From positions 1 to 13,038 of the forward strand of contig JAKIVA010000061.1 of NCBI GenBank assembly GCA_021647265.1: a DNA stretch of 13,038 bases, in the 5' to 3' direction. The stretch comes from Lutibacter sp. Lineage in GTDB: Bacteria; Bacteroidota; Bacteroidia; Flavobacteriales; Flavobacteriaceae. A program made the position numbers and the translations under genes. Numbering within the stretch: the first letter of the stretch is position 1; every line of letters starts with the position of its first letter. Positions 6,041 to 13,038 of the stretch are shown here, piece after piece. The notes under the pieces are model-generated. The model searched no databases. It was not told the origin of the DNA and saw only the letters and a list, made by a program, of their open reading frames with translations.

Positions 6041-6724
6041 TTATTCAGGAGTATCTAAGAAATTAATAATGAGGCTCATAAGCGCTTCTCTATGTTCAGA
6101 TTTAAACATATTTTGAGCGTGAGATGTTCCTGAGAATATTTTTAGTTTTTTAGGATTACTTGATTCGTTGTATATTTTATTTACACGAGTAAAAAGTCGT
6201 TCATTTTTAGAAACTACAAATAACTTTTTTATAGACGTACTTGTAATTCCCTCACCGCCTGCAGGTGCAAGAAGCACTACTTTAGTTATTGTTTTATCGG
6301 TATTTGTATTTAATGCATTCAGTACTGCTGCACCTCCCATACTTCCTCCTACAATTGAAATTTCATTAAACCCTTTTTCTTTTAAAAAATGAATAGCTCC
6401 TAATATATCTAACGAGCGTTTATTTGTACTGCCTTTTTTACTATTTCCATAACCTCTAAAATCTATAGAAAGTGAAGAAATGCCTTTTTTTTGTAATTTT
6501 TTAGCCATAAAATACCAACTTTCCTTATTGAAAACTGCTCCGTGAGCAAAAATAACCACACGCTTTTTACTCGCCTTAAAGAATGATGCCTCAATACTCC
6601 CTCCATCTTCAGTTACATAATTCACTAATTTAAAATGTGTAGTGTCAGCAATCATTTTAGATTGCGCATTTATGCTTCCTATAAAAAGGAACAAAAACAC
6701 AATGTATATATATTTATTTTTCAT
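6041..6724 (-). CDS. Secreted alpha/beta-hydrolase (serine hydrolase)
   Basis: This is a 227-residue protein. An N-terminal signal peptide (hydrophobic residues 5-18, probable cleavage after NA at 20) indicates export to the periplasm. The alpha/beta-hydrolase fold is seen from VVIFAHGAVFNKESW (oxyanion region, about 56-70), IDFRGYGNS (87-95), and the nucleophile elbow GGSMGG with Ser128. The probable acid is Glu175 in the strand FVVSKNE, and the probable base is His202 in GTSHAQ. The lid is minimal, and the length is short but complete for the dienelactone-hydrolase/esterase-like group. The substrate is unknown. It follows the HMG-CoA lyase gene with a 72-nt gap on the same strand, so it may be at the end of that transcript or separate. 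A Glu in the acid position instead of Asp is uncommon but occurs. Confidence 0.82.
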   Translation of the reverse strand: MKNKYIYIVFLFLFIGSINAQSKMIADTTHFKLVNYVTEDGGSIEASFFKASKKRVVIFAHGAVFNKESWYFMAKKLQKKGISSLSIDFRGYGNSKKGSTNKRSLDILGAIHFLKEKGFNEISIVGGSMGGAAVLNALNTNTDKTITKVVLLAPAGGEGITSTSIKKLFVVSKNERLFTRVNKIYNESSNPKKLKIFSGTSHAQNMFKSEHREALMSLIINFLDTPE

Positions 6725-6796
6725 TTTGTATTAATTAAGTTTTAAGTATGCCATTATAAATAAAGGCAATATATGTTCTAAAAAATGAAATAAACT

Positions 6797-7660
6797 TTAA
6801 ATAATGTTAAAAATTTTTAAAGCTTCATTGTAGGCACTTTCAAAACTCATAGCATTAATTCCTGTAAGAGCCTTTTGCTGCTGAAAATAAGAAAACAACT
6901 TCTCGGTAGGCATATTTCCCGTAAGTTCATCCTTAGCCATTGGGCAACCTCCATACCCCTTAATTGCACCATCAAACCTGTTACACCCCGCTTTATAGGC
7001 AGCGTCAACTTTCTCATGCCATGTTGATGGTGTTGTGTGTAAATGGGCTCCAAATTCAACAGTTGGATATGCCGGTATTAAGTTTGAAAATAAATAGTCA
7101 ATAATTTTGGGAGTAGAACTACCTACAGTATCAGATAATGACAAAATAGTAACACCCATTTTTGATAGTTTGTCAGTCCAATTTGACACAATTTCAACAT
7201 CCCATGGGTCTCCGTAGGGGTTTCCAAAGCCCATAGACAAATAGGCAACAACTTCTTTATTAGTTTTAATTGAAATATTTAAAAGTTTATCTAAAATCTC
7301 AATAGATTGTGCTATTGTTTTCCCCGTATTTCTCATTTGAAAATTTTCAGAAATAGAAAACGGATATCCTAAATAATTTATTTCTTCAAATTGTGATGCA
7401 TCTTCACCTCCTCTTACGTTTGCAACAATTGCCAATAACTTGCTATCTGTATTACTCAAATCTAATTTGGTAAGAACCTCAGCTGTATCACGCATTTGAG
7501 GAATGGCTTTTGGAGATACAAAGCTTCCAAAATCAATGGTGTCAAAACCTACCCGCAACAACGCGTTAATGTACTGCACTTTGTTTTCCGTAGGTATAAA
7601 ATGTGATTTTATACCTTGCATAGCATCTCGTGGGCATTCTATAATTTTTATACGTTGCAT
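6797..7660 (-). CDS. mvaB: Hydroxymethylglutaryl-CoA lyase
   Basis: The enzyme cleaves HMG-CoA to acetoacetate and acetyl-CoA, the last step of leucine breakdown, in the cytosol. It has 287 residues, a usual bacterial length, and forms a TIM barrel of the DRE-TIM metallolyase group. Visible residues are ECPRDAMQG with Arg11 and Asp12, HLHTT with metal ligands His206 and His208, and the signature GYGGCPMAKDELTGNMPTE with catalytic Cys239 and metal ligand Asn249. That Cys-to-Asn spacing is ten residues, one more than in the human enzyme. ILSLSDTVG and FGAHLH are typical of the family. It starts 24 nt after the exporter gene and is probably co-transcribed with pyrD and the exporter, although a -7-like box lies in the gap. 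The neighbours do not include other leucine-pathway genes. Confidence 0.9.
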   Translation of the reverse strand: MQRIKIIECPRDAMQGIKSHFIPTENKVQYINALLRVGFDTIDFGSFVSPKAIPQMRDTAEVLTKLDLSNTDSKLLAIVANVRGGEDASQFEEINYLGYPFSISENFQMRNTGKTIAQSIEILDKLLNISIKTNKEVVAYLSMGFGNPYGDPWDVEIVSNWTDKLSKMGVTILSLSDTVGSSTPKIIDYLFSNLIPAYPTVEFGAHLHTTPSTWHEKVDAAYKAGCNRFDGAIKGYGGCPMAKDELTGNMPTEKLFSYFQQQKALTGINAMSFESAYNEALKIFNII

Positions 7661-7667
7661 CTACGGT

Positions 7668-7675
7668 CAAATATA
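7668..7675 (-). promoter_or_regulatory. Possible internal -7 box before the HMG-CoA lyase gene
   Basis: TATATTTG on the minus strand matches TAnnTTTG exactly and sits only 7 nt before the start codon, so any transcript would be almost leaderless. No -33 element is seen. It could give the lyase gene separate expression from pyrD and the exporter, or be chance in AT-rich DNA. Confidence 0.25.
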
Positions 7676-7684
7676 CAAAACCAA

Positions 7685-8302
7685 TTAAGACAATACTATA
7701 AAAATAGCAATAGCTATAAAGATTAAAATTTTAAACCATTTTAACTTTGTATTAAATGTTGGATGATTTTTTAGATAGGAAGCAAAATAACCTGATAGCA
7801 TAGAAACCATTGAAAAAATTAGCAAGGCTTGAAGCATAAATAAGATTCCCAAAACATAAAATTGAATAATGGTATTTTGTGTTGTGCTATATAAAAATCC
7901 TGGAAAAAATGCTAAAAAGAAAATTGAAACTTTAGGGTTTAAAACATTCATAATAAAACCTTGTTTATACAAGTTTATCAAATTTTTCTTTGTTGCTTTT
8001 GAATCTAAAAAAATCTCATCTGTAGATTTATAGGTTTGAAATGCTAAATACATTAAGTAAAAAGCACCAAGTAATTTGATAGTAAAATATAAATTTTCCG
8101 ATTGTTTTAGAATTGCCGAAATTCCGAAAGCAACTAAGGATGTATGAATTAAAATACCTGATACTAAACCAAGCGCAGTTACTATTCCGTATTTTTTTCC
8201 ATTTGTAATGCTCTGAACCAATACATAAATAATATCAGGCCCAGGCATTATTGTTAAAAGCATTGAAGCTCCAATAAATGATATAAGAATTTCGTAATTC
8301 AA
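7685..8302 (-). CDS. LysE/RhtB-family amino-acid exporter
   Basis: This is a 205-residue integral inner-membrane protein with about six transmembrane helices (near 5-27, 39-63, 71-91, 119-138, 145-168, 188-204). Family marks are the N-terminal LLTIMPGPDIIYVL (PGP at 20-22), the Gly-rich second helix ALGLVSGILIHT, and NPKVSIFFLAFFPGF (NPK at 122-124) after the cytoplasmic loop. Members export amino acids such as lysine, arginine, homoserine, threonine or leucine. The substrate here cannot be told. The start ATG is 1 nt beyond the pyrD stop codon, which implies translational coupling, and the lyase gene follows after 24 nt. An exporter between pyrimidine synthesis and leucine breakdown has no obvious metabolic logic; the link is probably transcriptional. 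Confidence 0.92.
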   Translation of the reverse strand: MNYEILISFIGASMLLTIMPGPDIIYVLVQSITNGKKYGIVTALGLVSGILIHTSLVAFGISAILKQSENLYFTIKLLGAFYLMYLAFQTYKSTDEIFLDSKATKKNLINLYKQGFIMNVLNPKVSIFFLAFFPGFLYSTTQNTIIQFYVLGILFMLQALLIFSMVSMLSGYFASYLKNHPTFNTKLKWFKILIFIAIAIFIVLS

Positions 8303-8303
8303 T

Positions 8304-9338
8304 TTACACTTGTGCTAAAATAGCTTTATTAATTTGTTTAACTAATGATGGCCCTTCATAAATAAAACCTGTAAAAATTTGGATTAAATCGGCTCCTGCA
8401 TTTATTTTCTCCAAAGCGTCTTCTGCTGAGTGAATTCCGCCAACACCAATTATAGGAAATGCTTTATTCGACTTTTCAGCTAAATATTTAATGACTTCCG
8501 TGCTTCTATTGTTAATTGGTTTTCCGCTCAATCCTCCATGACCTATTTTTTCTAATTCACTTTCCTTAATTTTTAGATTTTCTCTATGTACAGACGTATT
8601 TGAAGCAATAACACCATCAATTTTAGTTTTTGCAACCAATTCAATAATTTCATCTAATTGAGTTGTGTTTAAATCGGGAGCAATTTTTAATAAAATAGGT
8701 TTTTGTTGTTTAAATTTTCTATTTTCTTGCTGAACCACAGTAATAAGCTCAATTAAATAATCCTTATCATTTAACTTGGCATGACTATTCACATTTGGGC
8801 AACTTATATTTAACACAAAATAATCAACAAACGGATGTAATTCTTTAAAACAGGTCAAGTAATCTTCAGTATAGTTATTAGGTAACGTGGCCGTGTTTTT
8901 ACCTATATTTCCTCCAATTATTGTTTTCCCTTTGTTCTTTTTTAAATTTTTAACTGCTGCCAAAACACCGTTGTTATTAAACCCCATTCTATTTATAATA
9001 GCCTTATCAGCTTTCAACCTAAATAACCTCTTTTTAGGATTCCCTTCTTGAGCTTTTGGCGTAACCGTTCCAATTTCAATAAATCCAAAACCAAAGTTTG
9101 CTAGTTCGTTATACAAAATTGCATTTTTATCAAAACCCGCTGCCAAACCAATAGGGTTCTTAAAAGTTAAACCAAATAAGTTTCTTTCTAATTTTTTATT
9201 TTCAACCGTGTATATTTTTCTAAAAATAGAAGCTATCCCAGGTATTTTAAAAATTACTTTTATACTAAAAAATGTAGAATGGTGAATTTTTTCTGGATCG
9301 AAAATAAATAACAAAGGGCGAATACAATTCTTGTACAT
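8304..9338 (-). CDS. pyrD: Dihydroorotate dehydrogenase (quinone), class 2
   Basis: The enzyme oxidises dihydroorotate to orotate in pyrimidine synthesis, with FMN, passing electrons to membrane quinones. It has 344 residues. The N-terminal extension of about 45 residues (RPLLFIFDPEKIHH and two amphipathic helices) is the membrane-binding region that marks class 2. The barrel shows NPIGLAAGFDKNA (Lys71), IEIGTVTPKAQEGNPKKRLF, INRMGFNNNG, GGNIGKN, NISCPN (177-182), LLKIAPD (Lys218), IASNTSV, GGLSGKP and IGVGGIHSAEDA. The catalytic position just before Pro181 is Cys180, where class 2 enzymes such as E. coli have Ser and class 1 enzymes have Cys. It is the first gene of the compact pyrD-exporter-lyase run. 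No clear TAnnTTTG box was found upstream, where repeats crowd the gap. Confidence 0.95.
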   Translation of the reverse strand: MYKNCIRPLLFIFDPEKIHHSTFFSIKVIFKIPGIASIFRKIYTVENKKLERNLFGLTFKNPIGLAAGFDKNAILYNELANFGFGFIEIGTVTPKAQEGNPKKRLFRLKADKAIINRMGFNNNGVLAAVKNLKKNKGKTIIGGNIGKNTATLPNNYTEDYLTCFKELHPFVDYFVLNISCPNVNSHAKLNDKDYLIELITVVQQENRKFKQQKPILLKIAPDLNTTQLDEIIELVAKTKIDGVIASNTSVHRENLKIKESELEKIGHGGLSGKPINNRSTEVIKYLAEKSNKAFPIIGVGGIHSAEDALEKINAGADLIQIFTGFIYEGPSLVKQINKAILAQV

Positions 9339-9400
9339 TGAAATATGTTTGTGTAAAATTAAAAAAAAGTACTGAATATACTCCTAAAAAACGTTATTCT

Positions 9401-9420
9401 ATTCCGATGGTTATCGGAAT
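9401..9420. repeat. Perfect 8-bp hairpin upstream of pyrD
   Basis: ATTCCGAT (9401-9408) and ATCGGAAT (9413-9420) form a perfect stem around the loop GGTT. CCGAT/ATCGG hairpins of this form are, to my memory, common interspersed repeats in flavobacterial genomes. It lies 63 nt upstream of pyrD and is not followed by a T-run in either direction, so a terminator role is doubtful. Confidence 0.45.
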
Positions 9421-9475
9421 TATTTCAGAATTTCATACTATACTTGATGAGAAACTGAAATAAATTCAGTTTACG
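9421..9475. repeat. Degenerate palindromic interspersed repeat
   Basis: TATTTCAG (9421-9428) and CTGAAATA (9455-9462) are perfect inverted arms, with TTTC/GAAA pairing just inside. The sequence CTGAAATAAATTCAG followed by ACGTAAC resembles, from memory, the widespread Bacteroidota repeat containing CTGAAATAAATTCAGGATGAC, here decayed. The bases from 9476 to 9527 hold no recognisable feature. Confidence 0.4.
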
Positions 9476-9527
9476 TAACCCTGTTTAAAATCACTTAAAT
9501 ATTTTAAGTTACTATTTTATATATTAA

Positions 9528-9743
9528 ACCCGTTGTGCATTATGATAAAATTTCGTCATTTCAAGCCTGTCTGCCGGTTAGGCAGATGAATTTCAGCCTT
9601 TTTAGGCATAAAATTAGTATCGAGAATAGGTTTTTTATTTACAAACAGCCATTCTCGATACAATTTTTTATCAAAAATTACCTGCCTTGCCGTTAGCCAG
9701 AAACTGACGGAACAGTTTTAAAAACTTATAATGCACAACGGGT
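9528..9743. mobile_element. 216-bp MITE-like element with perfect 16-bp terminal inverted repeats
   Basis: ACCCGTTGTGCATTAT (9528-9543) and ATAATGCACAACGGGT (9728-9743) are perfect inverted repeats. Nested inside is an 11-bp stem GTATCGAGAAT/ATTCTCGATAC (9617-9627, 9651-9661), extended by AAAATT/AATTTT with one bulge. A TCTGCC/GGCAGA hairpin (9570-9586) and a CCGTTA/TGACGG hairpin (about 9690-9710) are also inside. There is no open frame of useful length, so it is non-autonomous if mobile. No target-site duplication is obvious: ATAT lies near both outer ends (9521-9524, 9744-9747 region) but with different spacing. The terminal ACCCGTTG also occurs at the barrel-gene boundary (223-230). It ends 7 nt before the rubrerythrin stop and may terminate that transcript. 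Confidence 0.55.
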
Positions 9744-9750
9744 ATATCAA

Positions 9751-10329
9751 TTAAATATTCTCTTCTCTAATTTGCATATAAGATTTTGGGTGCAAACAAG
9801 CTGGGCATACTTCTAAGGCTTTTTTACTTTCGTAAACATATCCACAGTTTATACATTTCCACCAAACTTTTCCATCTTTCATAAATACTTTATCTTCTGA
9901 AATATTTTGAAGTAATTTTAAATATATTCTTTCATGTTCAGCTTCTACTCTTGCAATCATTCTGTATGCCGTTGCTATTTTTGGAAACCCTTCTTCAGCA
10001 GCTATTTCTGCAAATTGAGGATATAAATCTGTCCATTCTTCATTTTCACCCTCGGCTGCAGCTTTTAAATTTTCTTCAGTACTTCCTATTAAACCTGCTG
10101 GGTATGCTGCAGTAATTTCAACCATGCCTCCTTCTAGAAATTTAAAAAAACGTTTTGCGTGTTGCTTTTCTTGATTGGCTGTTTCCAGAAAAATTCTTGA
10201 AATTTGCTCATAACCTTCTTTTTTGGCTACTTTTGAGAAAAATTCATACCTGTTTGTCGCCTGACTTTCACCTGCAAATGATTTTAACAAATTTTGCTCG
10301 GTTCTTGTTCCTTTTAATGATTTTTCCAT
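9751..10329 (-). CDS. rbr: Rubrerythrin (peroxide-scavenging diiron protein)
   Basis: The protein reduces hydrogen peroxide to water in the cytosol with electrons from NAD(P)H-linked partners. It has 192 residues, typical of full-length rubrerythrin. An N-terminal ferritin-like four-helix domain (about 1-145) supplies diiron ligands: Glu21 in FAGESQA, Glu54 and His57 in NQEKQH, Glu95 and Glu98 in EGENEE, and the Glu129-x-Glu-His132 segment. A C-terminal rubredoxin-like domain (about 155-192) binds one iron through Cys159/Cys162 and Cys175/Cys178. It is followed on its 3' side by the MITE-like element and preceded by a 167-nt gap after pheT, so it is probably transcribed alone. Oxidative-stress control is expected for the family; a CGGTA/TACCG inverted repeat upstream is the only candidate operator. 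Confidence 0.95.
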   Translation of the reverse strand: MEKSLKGTRTEQNLLKSFAGESQATNRYEFFSKVAKKEGYEQISRIFLETANQEKQHAKRFFKFLEGGMVEITAAYPAGLIGSTEENLKAAAEGENEEWTDLYPQFAEIAAEEGFPKIATAYRMIARVEAEHERIYLKLLQNISEDKVFMKDGKVWWKCINCGYVYESKKALEVCPACLHPKSYMQIREENI

Positions 10330-10370
10330 AATATTTACTTTAAAATATTTGTTATACTATATGTTTACTA

Positions 10371-10387
10371 CGGTACTTACAATACCG
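10371..10387. promoter_or_regulatory. Inverted repeat upstream of rubrerythrin, possible operator
   Basis: CGGTA (10371-10375) and TACCG (10383-10387) flank 7 nt, about 42 nt upstream of the rubrerythrin start. It is a GC-richer island in AT-rich DNA. It does not resemble the PerR box I know. A TAATTTTG box (10450-10443, minus strand) fits the -7 consensus and would place this repeat in the 5' leader. Both are weak. Confidence 0.25.
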
Positions 10388-10496
10388 CTTTATTTACATA
10401 TAAATGTACAAAATATATAAGTTTATTATGAAGTAATTAAGACAAAATTATCGAATATTATTAACCCGTATAAAAGTATTATTCTACATAGAGATT

Positions 10497-12920
10497 CTAA
10501 CGCAAAATAGCACCTATATTTTTTTCGAATGCATGTTGTAACTTTTGCATTATTTTGTCTATCTGCTTATCGTTTAGGGTTTTATTTTTATCTTGAATTA
10601 GAAAACTAACAGCATACGATTTTTTACCTTTTTCCAATTTATCACCCTCGTAAACATCAAATAAATCAACTTCTCTTAAAAAGTTTTTTTCAGTTTGAAA
10701 AGCCAAATTATAAATTTCACTAAAAGTCACTTTCTCATCTACTAATAATGCAAAATCTCTTTTAACAGCTTGAAATTTTGATAATTCTGAAACTTTCACC
10801 TTAGATTTGCCCCCAACTTTCAATATGTTTTCCCAATTAAAATCGGCATATAAAACCTCCTGTTTTATACCAAATTCTTTTAAAATAGTATATTTAACAA
10901 CTCCTAAATCTACCAATTTGGTTTTACCTAAACTCAATGTAATTCCTTCTGAAAATACATCATTTTTAGTTAGTGTTGTTTTTGTTTTTTGAATACCCAA
11001 ACGTTGTAATAATGCGGTAACGACACCTTTAAGATAGAAAAAATCAGATTTTTTCTGAGTTATATTCCAACTGTCTTTTGTTCTTTTGCCTGTTATAAAA
11101 AGTGTTAAGTGTTTCTGCTCACTGTAACCGCTTTCAAAATGGTGATATGTTTTACCAAATTCAAAGAATTTTAATGAGTTATTCTTCCTGTTAATATTGT
11201 AGATAATAGATTCTAACCCGCTGAATAACAAAGACTGACGCATTACACCTAAATCACTACTTAAAGGGTTTAGCATAGTTACATTGTGTTCTTCTTTTAG
11301 CATTTCAGTTAACGAAATATAATTAGATTTTGTTAATGAATTTGCCATAGTTTCATTAAATCCTTGAGAAATCAATTGCGTAGCAACAATATTTTCGATC
11401 TTCACATCATTGGAATCAGAAAAAGAAATAGAGGTATTTAACTTGTGTGAGAACTCTACATTATTATAGCCATATACTCTTAAAATTTCTTCAATTACAT
11501 CGGCTTCTCGAGTTACATCATTTCGATATGCAGGAATCGTCATACCAATACCTGCTTCGGTAACATTATTAATTTTAATGTCTAAAGAAGTTAAAATAGC
11601 TTTAATTGCTTCTCTTGGTAATTCTTCACCAATAAGTTTTGTAGCTTGATCGTACTGTAAGAAAACTTGGTGATCTTCTATTTTTTTTGGATATATATCA
11701 ATCACATCGCTAGTAATTTCTCCTTCTGCTATATCAACTAACAATAACGCTGCACGTTTTAAAGCGTACTCAGTAATGTTTGGGTCGATACCACGCTCAA
11801 AACGAAATGATGCATCTGTATTTAATCCGTGTCTTTTTGCAGTTTTACGAATACTCACCGGATTAAAATAGGCGCTTTCTAAAAAGATACTTGTTGTATT
11901 CTCAGTGACACCGCTATTTTCTCCACCAAAAACACCAGCTATACATAGGGGTTTTTCGGCATCGCAAATCATAAGATCTTCTTCGTGAAGTTCGCGCTCA
12001 ACACCATCGAGGGTTGTGAATTTAGTTCCTTTTTCTAAAGTTTTTACAATAATTTTATTTCCCGAAATTTTTGAAGAATCGAATGCATGTAGGGGTTGCC
12101 CTAAATCGTGTAAAACATAATTTGTAATATCGACAACATTATTTTTTGGTGTAATACCAATTGCATTTAATCTATTCTGTAACCATTTTGGAGATGGCCC
12201 AACTTTTAAATTAGAAATTGTGAGTCCGCAATATCTCGGTGCAAGCTCATTATTTTCTACTTCAACATCTGTTTTATTTAATCTGTTTTCAACTTTAAAA
12301 TTACTATTTGAAGGTGTAATAAATTCTATCGAAACATCTTGCTGAATAAGCCCTGCACGTATATCACGAGCAACACCAAGGTGGCTCATGGCATCGGCGC
12401 GATTTGGAGTGAGACCAATTTCAAAAACCGAATCGGTTTCTACATCAAAAACTGTCGAGAGGGGAGCACCCACACTCAAATTTTCGTCTAAAACCATAAT
12501 GCCATCATGTCCCTTTCCTAAACCAATTTCATCTTCGGCACAAATCATACCCTGGCTTACTTCGCCACGAATTTTACCTTTTTTAATTTTCCATGGTTTT
12601 CCATCTTCGTCATACAAAGTTGTTCCTATTGTGGCTACAGGAACCTTTTGTCCTGCTTCAACATTAGGCGCGCCGCAAACAATTTGCAAGGTTTCATCAC
12701 TACCAATAGATACTTCTGTTACCTTTAGTCTATCAGCGTTTGGGTGTTTTTTACAACTCAAAACATGACCAACAACAATACCTTCTAATCCACCCTTAAT
12801 AGCCTCAAAGCATTCTATGCCTTCAACTTCGAGCCCTATGTCGGTTAATAATTCGCTTGTTTTTTCAGCTTCCCAATCTAAATTTATAAACTGTTTTACC
12901 CAGTTATAAGAAATCTTCAT
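10497..12920 (-). CDS. pheT: Phenylalanine-tRNA ligase beta subunit
   Basis: This is the beta subunit of the alpha2-beta2 enzyme that charges tRNA-Phe. It has 807 residues, the usual bacterial length. Domains in order are: B1 N-terminal part (MKISYNWVKQF), an EMAP/OB-fold tRNA-binding domain (about 40-150; HPNADRLKV, CGAPN, GMICAEDEIGLG), the B3/B4 editing region (about 210-375; DITNYVLHDLGQPLHAFD, FGG), the B5 domain (about 405-475), the catalytic-like core (about 480-700), and a C-terminal ferredoxin-fold anticodon-binding domain (about 715-807; FQAVKRDFALLVDE). ATG at 12920 is chosen over TTG at 12926 because the conserved MKISYNW start follows it. No pheS is adjacent; it must lie elsewhere, as is common in Bacteroidota. 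A good -7 box lies 24 nt upstream. Confidence 0.97.
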   Translation of the reverse strand: MKISYNWVKQFINLDWEAEKTSELLTDIGLEVEGIECFEAIKGGLEGIVVGHVLSCKKHPNADRLKVTEVSIGSDETLQIVCGAPNVEAGQKVPVATIGTTLYDEDGKPWKIKKGKIRGEVSQGMICAEDEIGLGKGHDGIMVLDENLSVGAPLSTVFDVETDSVFEIGLTPNRADAMSHLGVARDIRAGLIQQDVSIEFITPSNSNFKVENRLNKTDVEVENNELAPRYCGLTISNLKVGPSPKWLQNRLNAIGITPKNNVVDITNYVLHDLGQPLHAFDSSKISGNKIIVKTLEKGTKFTTLDGVERELHEEDLMICDAEKPLCIAGVFGGENSGVTENTTSIFLESAYFNPVSIRKTAKRHGLNTDASFRFERGIDPNITEYALKRAALLLVDIAEGEITSDVIDIYPKKIEDHQVFLQYDQATKLIGEELPREAIKAILTSLDIKINNVTEAGIGMTIPAYRNDVTREADVIEEILRVYGYNNVEFSHKLNTSISFSDSNDVKIENIVATQLISQGFNETMANSLTKSNYISLTEMLKEEHNVTMLNPLSSDLGVMRQSLLFSGLESIIYNINRKNNSLKFFEFGKTYHHFESGYSEQKHLTLFITGKRTKDSWNITQKKSDFFYLKGVVTALLQRLGIQKTKTTLTKNDVFSEGITLSLGKTKLVDLGVVKYTILKEFGIKQEVLYADFNWENILKVGGKSKVKVSELSKFQAVKRDFALLVDEKVTFSEIYNLAFQTEKNFLREVDLFDVYEGDKLEKGKKSYAVSFLIQDKNKTLNDKQIDKIMQKLQHAFEKNIGAILR

Positions 12921-12943
12921 ATTCAAATAATAATTACAATCTG

Positions 12944-12951
12944 CAAAGATA
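12944..12951 (-). promoter_or_regulatory. pheT promoter -7 box
   Basis: TATCTTTG on the minus strand, followed by C, is an exact match to the Bacteroidota -7 element TAnnTTTG and lies 23 nt before the pheT ATG. The -33 region (about 12971-12975) lacks a clear TTTG. The leader is too short for a classical T-box or leader-peptide attenuator. Confidence 0.55.
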
Positions 12952-13015
12952 GTATATAGTTCGCTTTTTGTAAGTTTTTTTTATACTTTCGGCTAAAGAA
13001 TTTTAAAAATATATT

Positions 13016-13038
13016 ATGAAAGTTTTTTACACACTATT
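13016..13038 (+). CDS. 5' end of a divergent gene (partial)
   Basis: An ATG at 13016 opens a frame (MKVFYTL) that runs off the right edge. It is divergent from pheT with a 95-nt gap. TACTTTCG at 12983-12990, one mismatch from TAnnTTTG, lies about 25 nt upstream and fits a -7 box. The seven residues visible do not identify the product, and a chance ATG cannot be excluded. Confidence 0.4.

Noticed and set aside
9339..9750. CRISPR array in the repeat-rich gap
   Set aside because: The repeats are inverted and different from one another, with no series of equal direct repeats and spacers and no cas gene.
10330..10496. Riboswitch or small gene between pheT and rubrerythrin
   Set aside because: Only a 5-bp inverted repeat and AT-rich DNA are visible; no open frame or layered stem structure was found.
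12388..12768. Open frame of 126 codons antisense to pheT
   Set aside because: It lies wholly inside a confidently identified gene and has Ser/Pro-rich shadow composition with no recognisable motif.

Overview
The window looks like a chromosomal segment of a marine-type Flavobacteriia/Bacteroidota bacterium. The evidence is strong AT richness, Bacteroidota-type -7 promoter boxes (TAnnTTTG) upstream of several genes, few Shine-Dalgarno sequences, a PorT-like outer-membrane barrel protein, and housekeeping proteins with Bacteroidota-like motifs. This assignment is inferred from reading alone.

Positions 1-2760 (+ strand) are an accessory strip: the 3' end of an unidentified gene, a secreted beta-barrel protein, a small membrane protein with a bacterial PH domain, and a coiled-coil protein with a NERD nuclease-like domain. 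Each gene is separated from the next by short repeats. A TTGG-TAA-AC-G-AT motif follows the stops of the first two genes. A 74-bp site with RYYYAAC/GTTRRRY ends lies between the PH and NERD genes. A 22-bp direct repeat lies on either side of the NERD gene. This resembles a gene-cassette layout, but no integrase is in the window. The strip ends in a compact structured element (2680-2759) that resembles, from memory, the Flavo-1 RNA family.

Positions 2847-12920 (- strand) are core metabolism. In transcription order they are pheT (Phe-tRNA synthetase beta), rubrerythrin, pyrD (pyrimidine synthesis), a LysE/RhtB exporter, an HMG-CoA lyase (leucine catabolism), a secreted alpha/beta hydrolase, a lipoprotein 5'-nucleotidase and guaB (GMP synthesis). 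pyrD, the exporter and the lyase are tightly packed (1-nt and 24-nt gaps) and probably co-transcribed. The nucleotidase lies directly upstream of guaB, which pairs a likely purine-nucleotide salvage function with de novo guanine nucleotide synthesis, but each has its own candidate -7 box. 

The only long gap in the core block (9339-9750) holds no gene. It contains nested repeats: an 8-bp hairpin, a degenerate palindromic interspersed repeat, and a 216-bp MITE-like element with perfect 16-bp terminal inverted repeats. A divergent gene begins at the right edge (13016). Apart from the cassette-like strip, the repeats and a few residue-level oddities (Cys in place of the usual class 2 Ser in PyrD, Tyr in place of a metal-binding His in the nucleotidase), the window is ordinary.
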